A DNA stretch of 64,000 nucleotides from DATGXB01 sp035298905 (GTDB lineage: Bacteria > Cyanobacteriota > Cyanobacteriia > Cyanobacteriales > Nostocaceae), in the NCBI GenBank assembly GCA_035298905.1, contig DATGXQ010000467.1, forward strand, positions 9,209-73,208, given 5' to 3'. A program made the translations under genes and the position numbers. Positions 44,841 through 54,599 of this stretch are shown here, piece by piece. The notes under the pieces are model-generated. The model did no database searches and had not been told where the DNA came from. It saw only the letters and a list, made by a program, of their open reading frames with translations. Position 1 is the stretch's first letter. The number at the start of each line of letters is the position of its first letter.

Positions 44841-46685
44841 ATGGTAAATTACTGGGCGATCGCCATTGGCATCAATCAATATCAACTGTTTCAACCTTTA
44901 AGTTGCGCTCAAGCTGATGCTGAGGCGATAAGGGATTTTTTAGTCACAGATGCAGGTTTTTTACCACAAAACTGCTTGCTGATGACCAATACTTCTCCGG
45001 CAATAGGGGAAAAATCATCCTACCCAACTAAAGAAGGTATTCTGTTGTTGCTGGAAGAGTTAGCAGCTAACTCCTGGCAACCAGGGGACTGTGTATGGTT
45101 TTTCTTTAGTGGTTATGGAGTGAATCTGAAAAATCAAGATTATATTATGCCAGTAGAAGCAGATCCAGACTTTATTGCGGAAACTGGCATCGAAGTGCGA
45201 TCGCTAATGCAAAGTCTACAAGTGGCGGGCATCAGAGCTTTATTTATCTTTGATATTAACCGCGCTTTTGGTACACAAGCAGATGCACCTGTAGGACAAG
45301 AAATTATTGAATTAGCCCAAGAGTTACAAATGGGGGCGATTTTGTCTTGTCAACCAGAAGAGTTTTCCCATGAAAGTAGTGATTTAGGACATGGCATATT
45401 TACTGCCGCTTTATTAGAGGCTCTACGTTCTGGTAAAGGCAGTAATTTAAAAGATTTAGGCATATATCTCAGTTCTATTACCCCTAAACTCTGTCAACAT
45501 CACTGGCGACCCCAACAAAACCCAGTCACAGTTATTCCTCAGCAATCATTGGCTATTTTGCCAGCTTTAGCCACAGAAGGCGATGATCAAGATCATCAAT
45601 TAGAAGGGGCAATTTTTTCCGAAGAAAGTTTTGTCATTGGTCGTTCAGCCCCCCCTCTGGGAGATAGTAACCAAAAGGCTGCTAGCACAGCAAAAGCTTG
45701 GTGGGGCGTTAGTAACAATCTAGCAACTACTCTTAATCCCCCATCTACCCAAAATTCACAAGATACAGATGAATTGAGGGATGATTTGATCACTTCTAGA
45801 GAAATCAAAACAGGAGGAAGATTTATTCCTCCGGCTAATAAAGCTTACACACCTCAAAATAAACCAACTAAAACCTCATTGTGGAAACAGTTTATTTTAT
45901 GGAGTGTGGGTGGCATAGTAATAGTGAGTTCAACTGCTGCCTTTTTCCTGCGTAATCAGGAAATTTTCCGCTTTAAGCAATCGTCCGCCGTTACTCAGCA
46001 GGATACTCCTATATTGCAAGCTTCACCTGTTTTACCTGCGGCAGTTCAACCCACACCAACCCCTGTGCAAGCAGTGAGCAATGATGCCGAAAAACGCAAA
46101 CAAGCAATTTTAGATTTAGCGAAAATGTCCCTCAACCAAAATCAAGCGAGTGATTTGAGGGAAGCGATCGCCGCCGCGAAGAAAATTAAACCAGGTGAGC
46201 CGTTTTATGACCAAGCACAGGACAATATCCAAATTTGGAGTCAAATGATTTTTGACTTAGCCAAGGAACGCGCTCAACAAAAACAATATAGTGATGCGAT
46301 CGCAGCTGCTCAATTAGTTGCTCCAGATGAACCAATTTATCCCCAAGCCCAAGCCGCAATTAGTCAATGGCAACAAGAAGCCAAGCAATATCTGAGTAAT
46401 TTAACTCTCCTCGATGCTGCTAACGCCCTAATTAAACCTGGTCAAGCTTCCAGCTATAATCGCGCTATAGATGTGGCCAAAAAAGTCCCACCCGGACAAC
46501 CAGGCTATGACATAGCCCAAAAATCTATTAATCAATGGAGCGAAAAAATCCTAGAATTAGCCAAAAATCGCGCCGCTCAAGGTGATTTCTCAGCAGCGAT
46601 CGCCACCGCCGCCCTAGTCCCAGAAGTTACCACAGCTTACGAAGATGCCCAAGATGCGATTCAAAAATGGCAAACAGCAAAATAG
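44841..46685 (+). CDS. Caspase-fold protein, catalytic dyad replaced (pseudo-orthocaspase)
   Basis: A 614-residue protein. Residues 1-210 are a C14 caspase/orthocaspase fold (YWAIAIGINQYQLFQPL, DCVWFFFSGYG, LFIFDINRAF). The catalytic His is Tyr92 (SGYG instead of SGHG) and the catalytic Cys position is Asn140 (FDIN), so it should be proteolytically dead. A single membrane segment lies near residues 350-372 (LWSVGGIVIVSSTAAFFL). The C-terminal part holds four related repeats of about 50 residues (QAILDLAKMSLNQNQASDL, AIAAAQLVAPDEPIYPQAQ). A scaffold or regulatory role is likely by analogy with other pseudo-caspases. Confidence 0.9.
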   Translation: MVNYWAIAIGINQYQLFQPLSCAQADAEAIRDFLVTDAGFLPQNCLLMTNTSPAIGEKSSYPTKEGILLLLEELAANSWQPGDCVWFFFSGYGVNLKNQDYIMPVEADPDFIAETGIEVRSLMQSLQVAGIRALFIFDINRAFGTQADAPVGQEIIELAQELQMGAILSCQPEEFSHESSDLGHGIFTAALLEALRSGKGSNLKDLGIYLSSITPKLCQHHWRPQQNPVTVIPQQSLAILPALATEGDDQDHQLEGAIFSEESFVIGRSAPPLGDSNQKAASTAKAWWGVSNNLATTLNPPSTQNSQDTDELRDDLITSREIKTGGRFIPPANKAYTPQNKPTKTSLWKQFILWSVGGIVIVSSTAAFFLRNQEIFRFKQSSAVTQQDTPILQASPVLPAAVQPTPTPVQAVSNDAEKRKQAILDLAKMSLNQNQASDLREAIAAAKKIKPGEPFYDQAQDNIQIWSQMIFDLAKERAQQKQYSDAIAAAQLVAPDEPIYPQAQAAISQWQQEAKQYLSNLTLLDAANALIKPGQASSYNRAIDVAKKVPPGQPGYDIAQKSINQWSEKILELAKNRAAQGDFSAAIATAALVPEVTTAYEDAQDAIQKWQTAK

Positions 46686-46703
46686 GAAAAATTTTTGCAC
46701 ACC

Positions 46704-49229
46704 CTAAATTCTTTGCTTTTGCAAGACCACAAACCCATTAGCCGGAACTATGGGATGAATATATCCGTTAGTTACGGAAATATTAACTCCATAATTGCCG
46801 ATATTGTCTCCTCCGTACAGTGAAGCATCACTATTGAATATCTCCCGCCATTGACCATCCCCAATGCGGGAATTATTGATCGTGTAACCTGACGGAAACG
46901 AGTGATTATTCAAACTGGCAATCACTAAAAACTCTGCTGTGATATCCCAACGTTTGAAAGCAATAATCCGGTTAGCATTATGGACATAAAGAACATCAAT
47001 CAAGTGAGAACGCAGTCCCGAATGATTTAACCGCATTTGAATCAGGTCTTGGTAAAAGCGGAAAAGCTGTTGACCAATAGTGTGGCGATCGCCTAACAAA
47101 TCTTCTCGATTATTGAGAAAATCACTGTACCTGTACTGTTTTTGTGCGCCAATTTCCTCACCCATCAAAAACATTGGCGTACCAGCCGACAATACAGACA
47201 GCCCAAAAGCAAAGCGACAACGTGCTTCAGCATAACGTCGAGTTTCACCAATCAATGGTGCTGCGTTGACTGCCGATACAATTGTCCGCCTAGATTCAAC
47301 TCTCTGGCCTCCTTGTTCATAATAAGCATTACCCGCTTCATCATGAGATTCATGATAAACAACCTTATTATGACCAGACCAATCTAGCGCCCCAGCAAAG
47401 TAATCCATAGCTAGAGGTTTATCTGTGCCATATCCAGCCGTGGGAATTAATTTGGCATATTCTGTTCCTGGTCTAGTATCACCAATGAGATGGTGATAGA
47501 AGTTGGCATACCAAGCCGCATCAAAGCCCAAACCACCGACATCAGGTGATTGCGTCACTGCTTCCCAATCAGAATGATCCTCAGCGATGAGAATAGCATT
47601 TGGTCGGATCAGCTTGATTGTCCTTGTCCACTCTCGGAGGAACTTAGCCCCAAAAATATTGGCGTTACCTACAGGTCTACCATCAGCGTGCAGTCGGTTG
47701 TATGAATGCATCGAAGTTGTTTGATCAACCCGGAACCCATCGACATGAAACTCCTCAATGAGAGTTACAGCACTGCTAATAAACATTTTCCGCACCATCT
47801 CTTCATAAAATCGAGGTGCAAAACCCGTAGACATATTATCAACATAGCCACCTTCTGGAAAAGGTTTACCATCAGGGTAGAAGTAATCAGTGGAGTTACC
47901 CTCATACCAGTAATAAAAATTGTGTTCGGGCAGATCCGAATCATAACCCCATTCAGCCCGTTCACCATCAGGGTTGAAATGGTTGTAAACCACATCTAAA
48001 ATCACGGCAATTCCATGACGGTGGCATTCTCTGACAAAATGTTTGAGTTGATCTCTACCACCAGCGCTATACTCCAGAGCAAAATAGTGAGATGTTTCAT
48101 AGCCCCAATTTACCTCATCTCGAAATTCTGCCATGGGTAAGAGTTCAACAGCGTTCACTCCCAGTTCTACTAAATAGGGTAGTAAGGCGATCGCATCCTC
48201 AAAATTTCCAGGTCGATTATTTCCATACCCTAAAGACCCTACGTGTAGTTCATAAATCACTAAATCTTCTACACGCTGAGGTATGGGACGTTCTAGGGAA
48301 AACTCATGACTCCAAAACTCCTCTGCTGGGATAAATTCCAGTTTTGACCAGTCTGGTTCTTGAAACTGTCTAGTTACCGTATCTGGATTAATCACCACAG
48401 AACAGCTTTTAGTACCATCTAAATCTCGATAATTTCCTGAAAAGGGATTTCCCCGTATATCTCTATATCTGCTAGAGAAAGGTTTACCATCAGGATTAAC
48501 GTTACCTTGACCAATTTGACAACGGGAGTACAAATCCGTGCGATAAACTACCCGTCCCTGTTCATTAACAATCCTGAACATGTAGGGAATATGGTCAAAT
48601 CGGGAAAAATCAGCTAGTTCCGGTGATACTTTTACATCTGTTTGCCAAATACCTTCCTCAGTCCTCAACATGGGAAAAGGCCCAAGGTGGGGGTTCATAC
48701 CAAAATCAGGATCATTGCGAAAAGCATCTTCTGCAATATAACCACTACTGCTGTTACCAAACACAACTTCCACATTGCGAGCATTTGGCGACCAGACAGC
48801 AAACCGCAGCGCAGGTTGAGATTGACCGGGAAGATAGTATTTTTGCGCTCCTAGTCGGTGACTATAAACTAGATCATAATTTTCTTGCTGGGGTTGATTG
48901 TTGCTAGGCGATCGTAACGTAAAAGTACAATAGCGATCGCTAGAGAGGCGATCGTTAATCTCCGTTGGGATTCCCCATAAATTACTCCCTGCTGGACAAT
49001 CTAGCATCACACCCCAGCGAAATAACCAATCAATTTGGGAATCATCCATTTCAACCGTAGTTTGAAAACAGGGACAGCCATCTTCACCAATAATTTGCTG
49101 CATTGGTCTAGAAGACCATTGTTGAGAATAGTGACCGTTTTCATCCCAACTGCCAATTAAACGGGGATTGTGAAAAATTGCTCTTTTGATGCCTGTAAAA
49201 TAGGTAAATTGAACAGGAATTGTAGCCAT
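46704..49229 (-). CDS. GH13 alpha-amylase/branching-enzyme-like protein
   Basis: An 841-residue protein with N-terminal beta-sandwich modules and a GH13 barrel. Catalytic regions are VILDVVYNHFNPDG, the nucleophile Asp in GFRVDQTTSMH, the acid/base Glu in LIAEDHSDW and the transition-state Asp in YHESHDEAGN. The C-terminal beta domain is complete. The architecture resembles glycogen branching enzymes, but sequence around the active site differs enough that glgB is not assigned. It acts on alpha-glucan. It is the last gene of a long minus-strand block, 165 bases after the VOC gene with a MITE-like element between. Confidence 0.88.
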   Translation of the reverse strand: MATIPVQFTYFTGIKRAIFHNPRLIGSWDENGHYSQQWSSRPMQQIIGEDGCPCFQTTVEMDDSQIDWLFRWGVMLDCPAGSNLWGIPTEINDRLSSDRYCTFTLRSPSNNQPQQENYDLVYSHRLGAQKYYLPGQSQPALRFAVWSPNARNVEVVFGNSSSGYIAEDAFRNDPDFGMNPHLGPFPMLRTEEGIWQTDVKVSPELADFSRFDHIPYMFRIVNEQGRVVYRTDLYSRCQIGQGNVNPDGKPFSSRYRDIRGNPFSGNYRDLDGTKSCSVVINPDTVTRQFQEPDWSKLEFIPAEEFWSHEFSLERPIPQRVEDLVIYELHVGSLGYGNNRPGNFEDAIALLPYLVELGVNAVELLPMAEFRDEVNWGYETSHYFALEYSAGGRDQLKHFVRECHRHGIAVILDVVYNHFNPDGERAEWGYDSDLPEHNFYYWYEGNSTDYFYPDGKPFPEGGYVDNMSTGFAPRFYEEMVRKMFISSAVTLIEEFHVDGFRVDQTTSMHSYNRLHADGRPVGNANIFGAKFLREWTRTIKLIRPNAILIAEDHSDWEAVTQSPDVGGLGFDAAWYANFYHHLIGDTRPGTEYAKLIPTAGYGTDKPLAMDYFAGALDWSGHNKVVYHESHDEAGNAYYEQGGQRVESRRTIVSAVNAAPLIGETRRYAEARCRFAFGLSVLSAGTPMFLMGEEIGAQKQYRYSDFLNNREDLLGDRHTIGQQLFRFYQDLIQMRLNHSGLRSHLIDVLYVHNANRIIAFKRWDITAEFLVIASLNNHSFPSGYTINNSRIGDGQWREIFNSDASLYGGDNIGNYGVNISVTNGYIHPIVPANGFVVLQKQRI

Positions 49230-49249
49230 AATGCCATCCTTCAGGTAAT

Positions 49250-49354
49250 TACAGCAGGGAACAGGGAACTCTTAACAGGGAACAGGGTTGAAAGTCTCTT
49301 GGTACATGGCTTTGTTTTTAAAATTTGTACCTCATTTACCTGAAATCTGCTGTA
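49250..49354 (+). mobile_element. MITE-like element, 105 bp (family A, copy 3)
   Basis: TACAGCAG/CTGCTGTA ends, with inner GGGTTGAAAGTCTCTTGGTA and TTTGTACCTCATTTACC. Very similar in sequence to copy 2 at 28021. Confidence 0.75.
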
Positions 49355-49394
49355 GGTTATGGTTTTCAGCCCCGTTATCACCATTTTTTGCCAG

Positions 49395-49874
49395 TTAAGT
49401 CACATTTGCAGTTTGAGTTTTCCCACCAATTAAATCTGTCTCCAAAGACGGTGGATTATCTTGATCAACAAAGCCTTGGCTAATTTCCACAATTCTGTCG
49501 TCTGGATCAGCTATCCAAACTGTCCGCCATCCTGCTATGTAGTTATCAAAGTTAAGAGGTCCTAGAGTAATCTTGGCATCATCACCGATTTCAGCCAGTT
49601 TAGCGTCCACATTATCAACTTTAAAAGCAAGGTGACGTACTGAGGGAAACTGATATCCGTCTTGGTTTGGAGGTGGTAAGGGAAGTTCCTCCCTAGCTTG
49701 AAAAAGCTCAAAGTAGAAGGCACTATCAATCATTTTGATAAAAACAATCTGCTCACCATCTGGGAGTTTTGCAACCCTAGCTCGCTTAAAACCGAAGTAT
49801 TTGGTGTAAAAATTTTCAGTGATAATTGGATCTTTACAAGTGAGGGCAACTTGAGAAAAAATTTGCAAACTCAT
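49395..49874 (-). CDS. VOC-superfamily (glyoxalase-fold) protein
   Basis: A 159-residue protein with the paired beta-alpha-beta-beta-beta modules of the vicinal-oxygen-chelate fold: SQVALTCKDPIITENFYTKY, FYFELFQ, VRHLAFKVDNVDAKLAE and IADPDDRIVEISQGF. Candidate metal ligands (His and Glu near 92 and 133) are present. Members include glyoxalase I, dioxygenases and resistance proteins; the substrate is unknown. It lies on the same strand as the SnoaL-fold genes. Confidence 0.88.
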   Translation of the reverse strand: MSLQIFSQVALTCKDPIITENFYTKYFGFKRARVAKLPDGEQIVFIKMIDSAFYFELFQAREELPLPPPNQDGYQFPSVRHLAFKVDNVDAKLAEIGDDAKITLGPLNFDNYIAGWRTVWIADPDDRIVEISQGFVDQDNPPSLETDLIGGKTQTANVT

Positions 49875-50132
49875 AACCTACTTTCTCAGTAATTTTTAGA
49901 TCATCATGCCTTCAGCATTTCATAATTTTTCTGGTAAGGTACAAGAAATATTAGGCACAACTGGTTGATTTTTATCAGCAGATGTCAATAATATCAGTAT
50001 GTAGATATATCTCTCGGAATATCATACGGCTGATGTGAGTTGAAAGCTGAAAGACACAGGTTACTTGTTTTCTTCGTCTAACTAAAGCTTGTGGTTTAAT
50101 TTAAGCCTCTTATATCTTTAATCTCAAAATCT

Positions 50133-50561
50133 TTACGAAGGTAATTGCACTCCAATTTGTCTCATTAGACCCAGCGTGTCAGCTTGAACCCAACGTTCCA
50201 CGATTTTGCCTTCTTCAATTCGATAGACTTCAATACTAGTCCAACTAACAAGTTTGTTTGTTGCTGGAATACCTAAGAATGTCCCGATATGTTTGCCGTG
50301 AAACGTTAGCAGCACAACAACTCTGTTGTTAGATGAGAATATTTCATCCTGGGTAATTTGTTGGTCTAAAGCCTGATGAGCAGCAGATATAATTTTTTTC
50401 AATTGTTCTAAATTAGTGACAGACCAAGCAGGATTTCTATCAACAAAAGTAGCAGCAAAGAATTTATCCATTTCATCATAATTTCGTCGGTTTACTACAT
50501 CACAAAGCTGTTCCACCAAACGAATGTTTTCTTGTTCTACAGACACTTGTCCTATAGACAT
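50133..50561 (-). CDS. SnoaL-like ester-cyclase-family protein
   Basis: A 142-residue NTF2-fold protein with the SnoaL/ester-cyclase pattern: NIRLVEQLCDVVNRRNYDEMDKFF, VVLLTFHGKHIGTFLGIP and VSWTSIEVYRIEEGKIVERW. Family members act as polyketide cyclases, isomerases or simple binding proteins. It is one of three NTF2-fold genes in this block. Confidence 0.85.
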   Translation of the reverse strand: MSIGQVSVEQENIRLVEQLCDVVNRRNYDEMDKFFAATFVDRNPAWSVTNLEQLKKIISAAHQALDQQITQDEIFSSNNRVVVLLTFHGKHIGTFLGIPATNKLVSWTSIEVYRIEEGKIVERWVQADTLGLMRQIGVQLPS

Positions 50562-50786
50562 AGGATAACTCCAAAAAAATCTGATTAATTTTACAGTCTT
50601 TTCCTATCAGATCAGGTACATATACAAAGCAGATAAAACTTATAAAAAAGGCGATAGTTTACTTCAAACAGTAATGGCTGTAATTGTATTATGCCTATCC
50701 TAAAGACTATGGTTATTTAGAGTTTTGGATGATGATTTTTATTCTTTCCCTTAATGCCATAAATTTACACCCTATATCGTGTATGG

Positions 50787-51164
50787 TCAAAGAAACTGAT
50801 TGAGAATTGGTGCAAAGGGTTTTGTATCGTGAAAATTAGCCATATAACTAATTTTTCCATTGAGAAACCGAAAGTAATTCATGACATTGGCTTCAATAGG
50901 CTGACCATTAATACCTGCGGCAGAGATATGAGAAACTACTGCACCTTCATCGCCAGATAAAATCATATGTTGGGGATAGTTTTGAAACTTAGAATAAGTC
51001 TTATTCATACCTGCCATGATTGGGCGTAGAGTAGATAGCCCTTCAATATGACCTGCTATTTGCTCATCCATGATCATGTTCTCGGTGAATAAATCACACC
51101 AACTATCCCAATTTCCGGCATTAGCGTATTCGTAATACTTTTCCAGGATTTCTTGATTATTCAT
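50787..51164 (-). CDS. NTF2-fold (SnoaL-like) protein
   Basis: A 125-residue NTF2-fold protein (ILEKYYEYANAGNWDSWCDL, VVSHISAAGINGQPIEANV, FRFLNGKISYMANFHDT). The pocket and size fit a small-molecule isomerase or binding protein. The gap to the next gene upstream in transcription (256 bases) contains a MITE-like element. Confidence 0.82.
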   Translation of the reverse strand: MNNQEILEKYYEYANAGNWDSWCDLFTENMIMDEQIAGHIEGLSTLRPIMAGMNKTYSKFQNYPQHMILSGDEGAVVSHISAAGINGQPIEANVMNYFRFLNGKISYMANFHDTKPFAPILNQFL

Positions 51165-51186
51165 AATTTGCCTTTCTCCCTAAACT

Positions 51187-51291
51187 TACAGCACGTTTGG
51201 GGTAAATGAAGTACAGAAGTTAATAACAAAGCCTGATGCAAAAGGAGTTTCAACCCTGTTCCCTGTTCCCTGTTCCCTGTTCCCTGCTGTA
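51187..51291 (-). mobile_element. MITE-like element, 105 bp (family A, copy 4)
   Basis: Ends TACAGCAC/CTGCTGTA, in the same orientation as 24449-24553, with four GTTCCCT heptamers at the right end. It is followed by a CAAAATT heptamer array (51298-51332). Confidence 0.7.
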
Positions 51292-51420
51292 TATCAATTC
51301 AAAATTCAAAATTCAAAATTCAAAATTCAAAATGGAGAAGATAAGATTTTATGAGGGTAGTCGGGTTTAAATATGTTACCCGCTTTTAGTGAATTGGTAT
51401 TAGATGTTGTGAGAAATATA

Positions 51421-51879
51421 CTAAAGTCTTGCTGATCCTGCGTGATATTCAAGTTTGTCAACTACGTACTTCACAATTATGGGTTTGCCAGATACTGGTG
51501 AACGTTGAATTACCCAGGTTTGATAAGCGTCACAGTTAATGCGATCGCTATTTGGATTAGGTGGATTCCACATACTAGCCTGCCATTGTACAACAATTTT
51601 TACTTCTGTTGTCTTGTTACCTGGAGTCGAAGTAACTTCTTTTACGGTGTGAATTTCATCAAAAAAGACACGGATAACTCGCTGATACCAACTCTCAAAT
51701 CCTGGATATCCATGGGCTGTAGTCTCTGGAAATACCATTTCTAAGTCTTGATCTGCCAGCAATGGCAATATTTCTACCATAGGCGCATGAATATCTAATT
51801 TTTTATACCACAGGCTGACCAGTTCATTGATGTCAGTCTCTGTGACGGGTGCTAAGTGATCAAGTGTTAATTTACTCAT
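51421..51879 (-). CDS. NTF2-fold (SnoaL-like) protein
   Basis: A 152-residue NTF2-fold protein (ELVSLWYKKLDIHAPMVEIL, GFESWYQRVIRVFFDE, VKIVVQWQASMWNPP). It lies 68 bases downstream of the ThDP-enzyme gene on the same strand, so it is likely co-transcribed and may act on a related metabolite. Confidence 0.82.
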   Translation of the reverse strand: MSKLTLDHLAPVTETDINELVSLWYKKLDIHAPMVEILPLLADQDLEMVFPETTAHGYPGFESWYQRVIRVFFDEIHTVKEVTSTPGNKTTEVKIVVQWQASMWNPPNPNSDRINCDAYQTWVIQRSPVSGKPIIVKYVVDKLEYHAGSARL

Positions 51880-51947
51880 GTCTCATTTCTAGGTTGCTCT
51901 TGATTCAGCTTGATTTTTTTTGTAATTAGCGATGCTGAACTACCAAA

Positions 51948-53654
51948 TTATTGACCACAGTTGATGCCAATCATTTCTGGACGAACATCTGCCTCTACCA
52001 TGACATCAATGAGAAAAGGGCCTTGATGAGCTAATGCTGTTTGAATTGCTGGAACAATTTCTTGAGGTTTCTCTACTCGTACACCCTCTACTCCCATTGA
52101 ACGAGCCATTTCCACAAAATCAATCTCTGGTTTAGACAAATCAAAACTGAGAGGATATTCATGCTGTTGTATACCCCGCTCTTGCCAGTAAGCCAGCATA
52201 TTTAGCTGTAACAATCTGTAAGAGCGGTTATTACAAATCACAAACTTGGCATCTATATTGTGACGAGCAGCTGACCAAAGTGCTTGAATTGTGTACATGG
52301 CAGCACCATCACCAGTAAACCCAATTACTGTTTTGTCAGGATGAGCGAGTTTTGCCCCAATTGCTCCTGGTATTCCCACACCCAAAGAACCACCACGAGT
52401 GAGGAAATAATGCTCTGGTGTAGTGGGAGTTAAATAACGTGTCACATCTGGAGAACAAGTCAGAGCTTCGTCGAAGATGATTGCATCTTTTGGTAAGTGT
52501 TTTGCCAGTTCTGCTGTGAAGCGAGAAAAGTGTAATGGTACTGCATTTTGAGTATGTCGATCAGCTTCTAACTGATGGTTATAGCTTGCTTCTTTCGCTT
52601 GAGTAATTTCAACAGTTCGCTGTTTGGCAGCTTCTTTTTGCTCTGGTGTCATCGCTGCTTCCAAAAGGCTCGCTAGGTGAGCCAGGGTCAATTTTGGATC
52701 ACTAACCATAGCCAAATCTACTGGATGATTTTTGGCTATTTCATAAGCATTTAAATCAATGTGAATAACTTTGGCTGCGGGTGCAAAGATATTTCCCAGT
52801 TCTGGAAAAACTTCCGGTAAAAGGTAAGTTCCACAAATTAAATTGACATCGCCTCTGGAAGTGATGAGCCGACTTTCACTACCAAACATATGCCCTGTCA
52901 TACCCTGGTAAAGAGGATGGGTATGACTCATATTCACCTCACCAGCATCAGCTTCCCAAACTTCTGCACCCAAGAGTTCAGCAACACGGGTCAACTCATC
53001 TTGTGCGCCAGAATAAGCAACTCCATCTCCTACAAAAATCATTGGTTTGTGAGCAGATGCCAACTTAGTTGCTGCTGTTTTGAGCAATTCTTCATCTGGC
53101 ACAACTCTGGTGGATGGGATGGAAGTTGGTTTGACTTCTTCAACTACAGGAGCATCCAAAATATCTACTGGCAGACAAACATAAACAGGCCCCATGGGCG
53201 GAGTTGCAGCAATCTTGATGGCCCGACGCAATACTCGCAGCAATGAAGATGGTTCCATGACCATTGTTGACCACTTAGTGACGGGTTCGGCAAAAGCCAC
53301 TAAGTCCCCTGCCATTTGAGCATCCATTGCTTGGTATTTAATACCTGCATCACCACCGATAACTACCAGTGGAGAGTGTCCCCTGTATGCCTGATAAAGA
53401 GCGCCGATCGCATTTCCTAAACCGGGAGTACTATGAATTTGGACTAATGCAGGCTTTTTAGTTGCTCTAGCATAACCATCTGCTGCCATCACGGCAACGG
53501 ATTCTTGCAATGTCAAAATGTACTTCAGGTCTGGATATTCTTGAATAGCATCCAAAAATCCTTCTTCTGATGTGCCAGGATTACCGAACATGTAATGGAT
53601 GCCATCTGCTAAAAATTGTTCCAGAATGGCAAAGCGGCCTGTTTTGTTGGTCAT
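51948..53654 (-). CDS. Thiamine-diphosphate-dependent enzyme (benzoylformate-decarboxylase/acetolactate-synthase-like)
   Basis: A 568-residue three-domain ThDP enzyme. The activating Glu lies in ILTLQESVAVMAADGYARA, the central domain has PMIFVGDGVAYSG, and the cofactor motif is GFTGDGAAMYTIQALW ... VICNN. The start is ATG 53654, with AAGG about 8 bases upstream; an earlier in-frame codon at 53672 is less likely. The family decarboxylates 2-oxo acids or joins aldehydes. Neither substrate nor product is known here. It follows two DJ-1/PfpI genes with a short gap. Confidence 0.9.
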   Translation of the reverse strand: MTNKTGRFAILEQFLADGIHYMFGNPGTSEEGFLDAIQEYPDLKYILTLQESVAVMAADGYARATKKPALVQIHSTPGLGNAIGALYQAYRGHSPLVVIGGDAGIKYQAMDAQMAGDLVAFAEPVTKWSTMVMEPSSLLRVLRRAIKIAATPPMGPVYVCLPVDILDAPVVEEVKPTSIPSTRVVPDEELLKTAATKLASAHKPMIFVGDGVAYSGAQDELTRVAELLGAEVWEADAGEVNMSHTHPLYQGMTGHMFGSESRLITSRGDVNLICGTYLLPEVFPELGNIFAPAAKVIHIDLNAYEIAKNHPVDLAMVSDPKLTLAHLASLLEAAMTPEQKEAAKQRTVEITQAKEASYNHQLEADRHTQNAVPLHFSRFTAELAKHLPKDAIIFDEALTCSPDVTRYLTPTTPEHYFLTRGGSLGVGIPGAIGAKLAHPDKTVIGFTGDGAAMYTIQALWSAARHNIDAKFVICNNRSYRLLQLNMLAYWQERGIQQHEYPLSFDLSKPEIDFVEMARSMGVEGVRVEKPQEIVPAIQTALAHQGPFLIDVMVEADVRPEMIGINCGQ

Positions 53655-53726
53655 AGGTTCTACCTTCTGCAACTATCAATTGCATACAGCGTTTATCGTG
53701 TAGTACCAGATAGCTAAAATCTGGCT

Positions 53727-54578
53727 TTACCACCCATAGCGCCTGAGTCCTTGTTCTAGGACTTCCACCAACTTCTGACCTGTAAGATAAGAGTCTGGAG
53801 TAGAGCGACCTGTAATAAATGGATAGTCAACAATCACTGATGTTGGTCTACCGACGTTACCGTGGTACTTTCCGTCTGGCCCTGTAGCATCACGGAGTAT
53901 GTATTCTAGAGGATAGAATGGCGGGCCAAAGTTAATATTATTCAGACACGGGTCGATGTTATTACCATTGAATCCTGTGCCATCTTTGTAGTCATACTCT
54001 AAGCAATGTCCTGTGACGTGCTTGCCCCAAATAATGCTCTGGCGATCGCCAATATCACGGGCAAAGGCTAGGCAAGTTACACCGTAACATTCGGCGGCCA
54101 CTGGCTTACCCATTTGGTAAAAGCTGAGAATGAGATCATGTACCCTTTGGTTGTTAGCTAAATCAACCATCGGCCCACTACCACCAACAATCAATATGGC
54201 ATCATATGCCTGTAAATCTCTTTGTTGCACCTCATCCAGTCTTCTGTAATACTCCTCCATTTCCCGCAAAAATTTTGGCGAACTCCAATAAGGTCTTTCT
54301 GGCAGCCACTCTCTCAGGTTTTTCGGGTTGTTTAATCGTGGATTGTTAGTATCATCCAGTTGTCTGACCTTATCGGCCATATCTTGGCTAGTGACTGGTC
54401 TACCTAATGGTGGATCAACAAAAGTTGGGTCCATACTCGCCCCCAATGCTAGGGGTCTTTTGCCATTTGGGGTAGCGAAATCAACTTGATACCCAGCCGC
54501 ATCAAAGGTTTCTAAGGGGCCTACTAATTCCTCTCCCCAGTAACCCCACTCTGATAGCACAATCAAAATCTTTGTCAT
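53727..54578 (-). CDS. DJ-1/PfpI-family protein (class I GATase-like), long form
   Basis: A 283-residue protein with the DJ-1/PfpI fold: ILIVLSEWGYWGEELVGPL at the start, DAILIVGGSGPMVDLANN, and the nucleophile-elbow Cys in AAECYGVTCLAFARD. A C-terminal GRSTPDSYLTGQKL segment follows. Relatives act on reactive carbonyls (glyoxalase III, deglycase) or hydrate isocyanides. AAGGAG stands before the ATG. It lies 21 bases after the smaller DJ-1-like gene, so it is clearly in the same transcript. Confidence 0.88.
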   Translation of the reverse strand: MTKILIVLSEWGYWGEELVGPLETFDAAGYQVDFATPNGKRPLALGASMDPTFVDPPLGRPVTSQDMADKVRQLDDTNNPRLNNPKNLREWLPERPYWSSPKFLREMEEYYRRLDEVQQRDLQAYDAILIVGGSGPMVDLANNQRVHDLILSFYQMGKPVAAECYGVTCLAFARDIGDRQSIIWGKHVTGHCLEYDYKDGTGFNGNNIDPCLNNINFGPPFYPLEYILRDATGPDGKYHGNVGRPTSVIVDYPFITGRSTPDSYLTGQKLVEVLEQGLRRYGW

Positions 54579-54599
54579 CAGATCATCTCCTTTGTGTTT

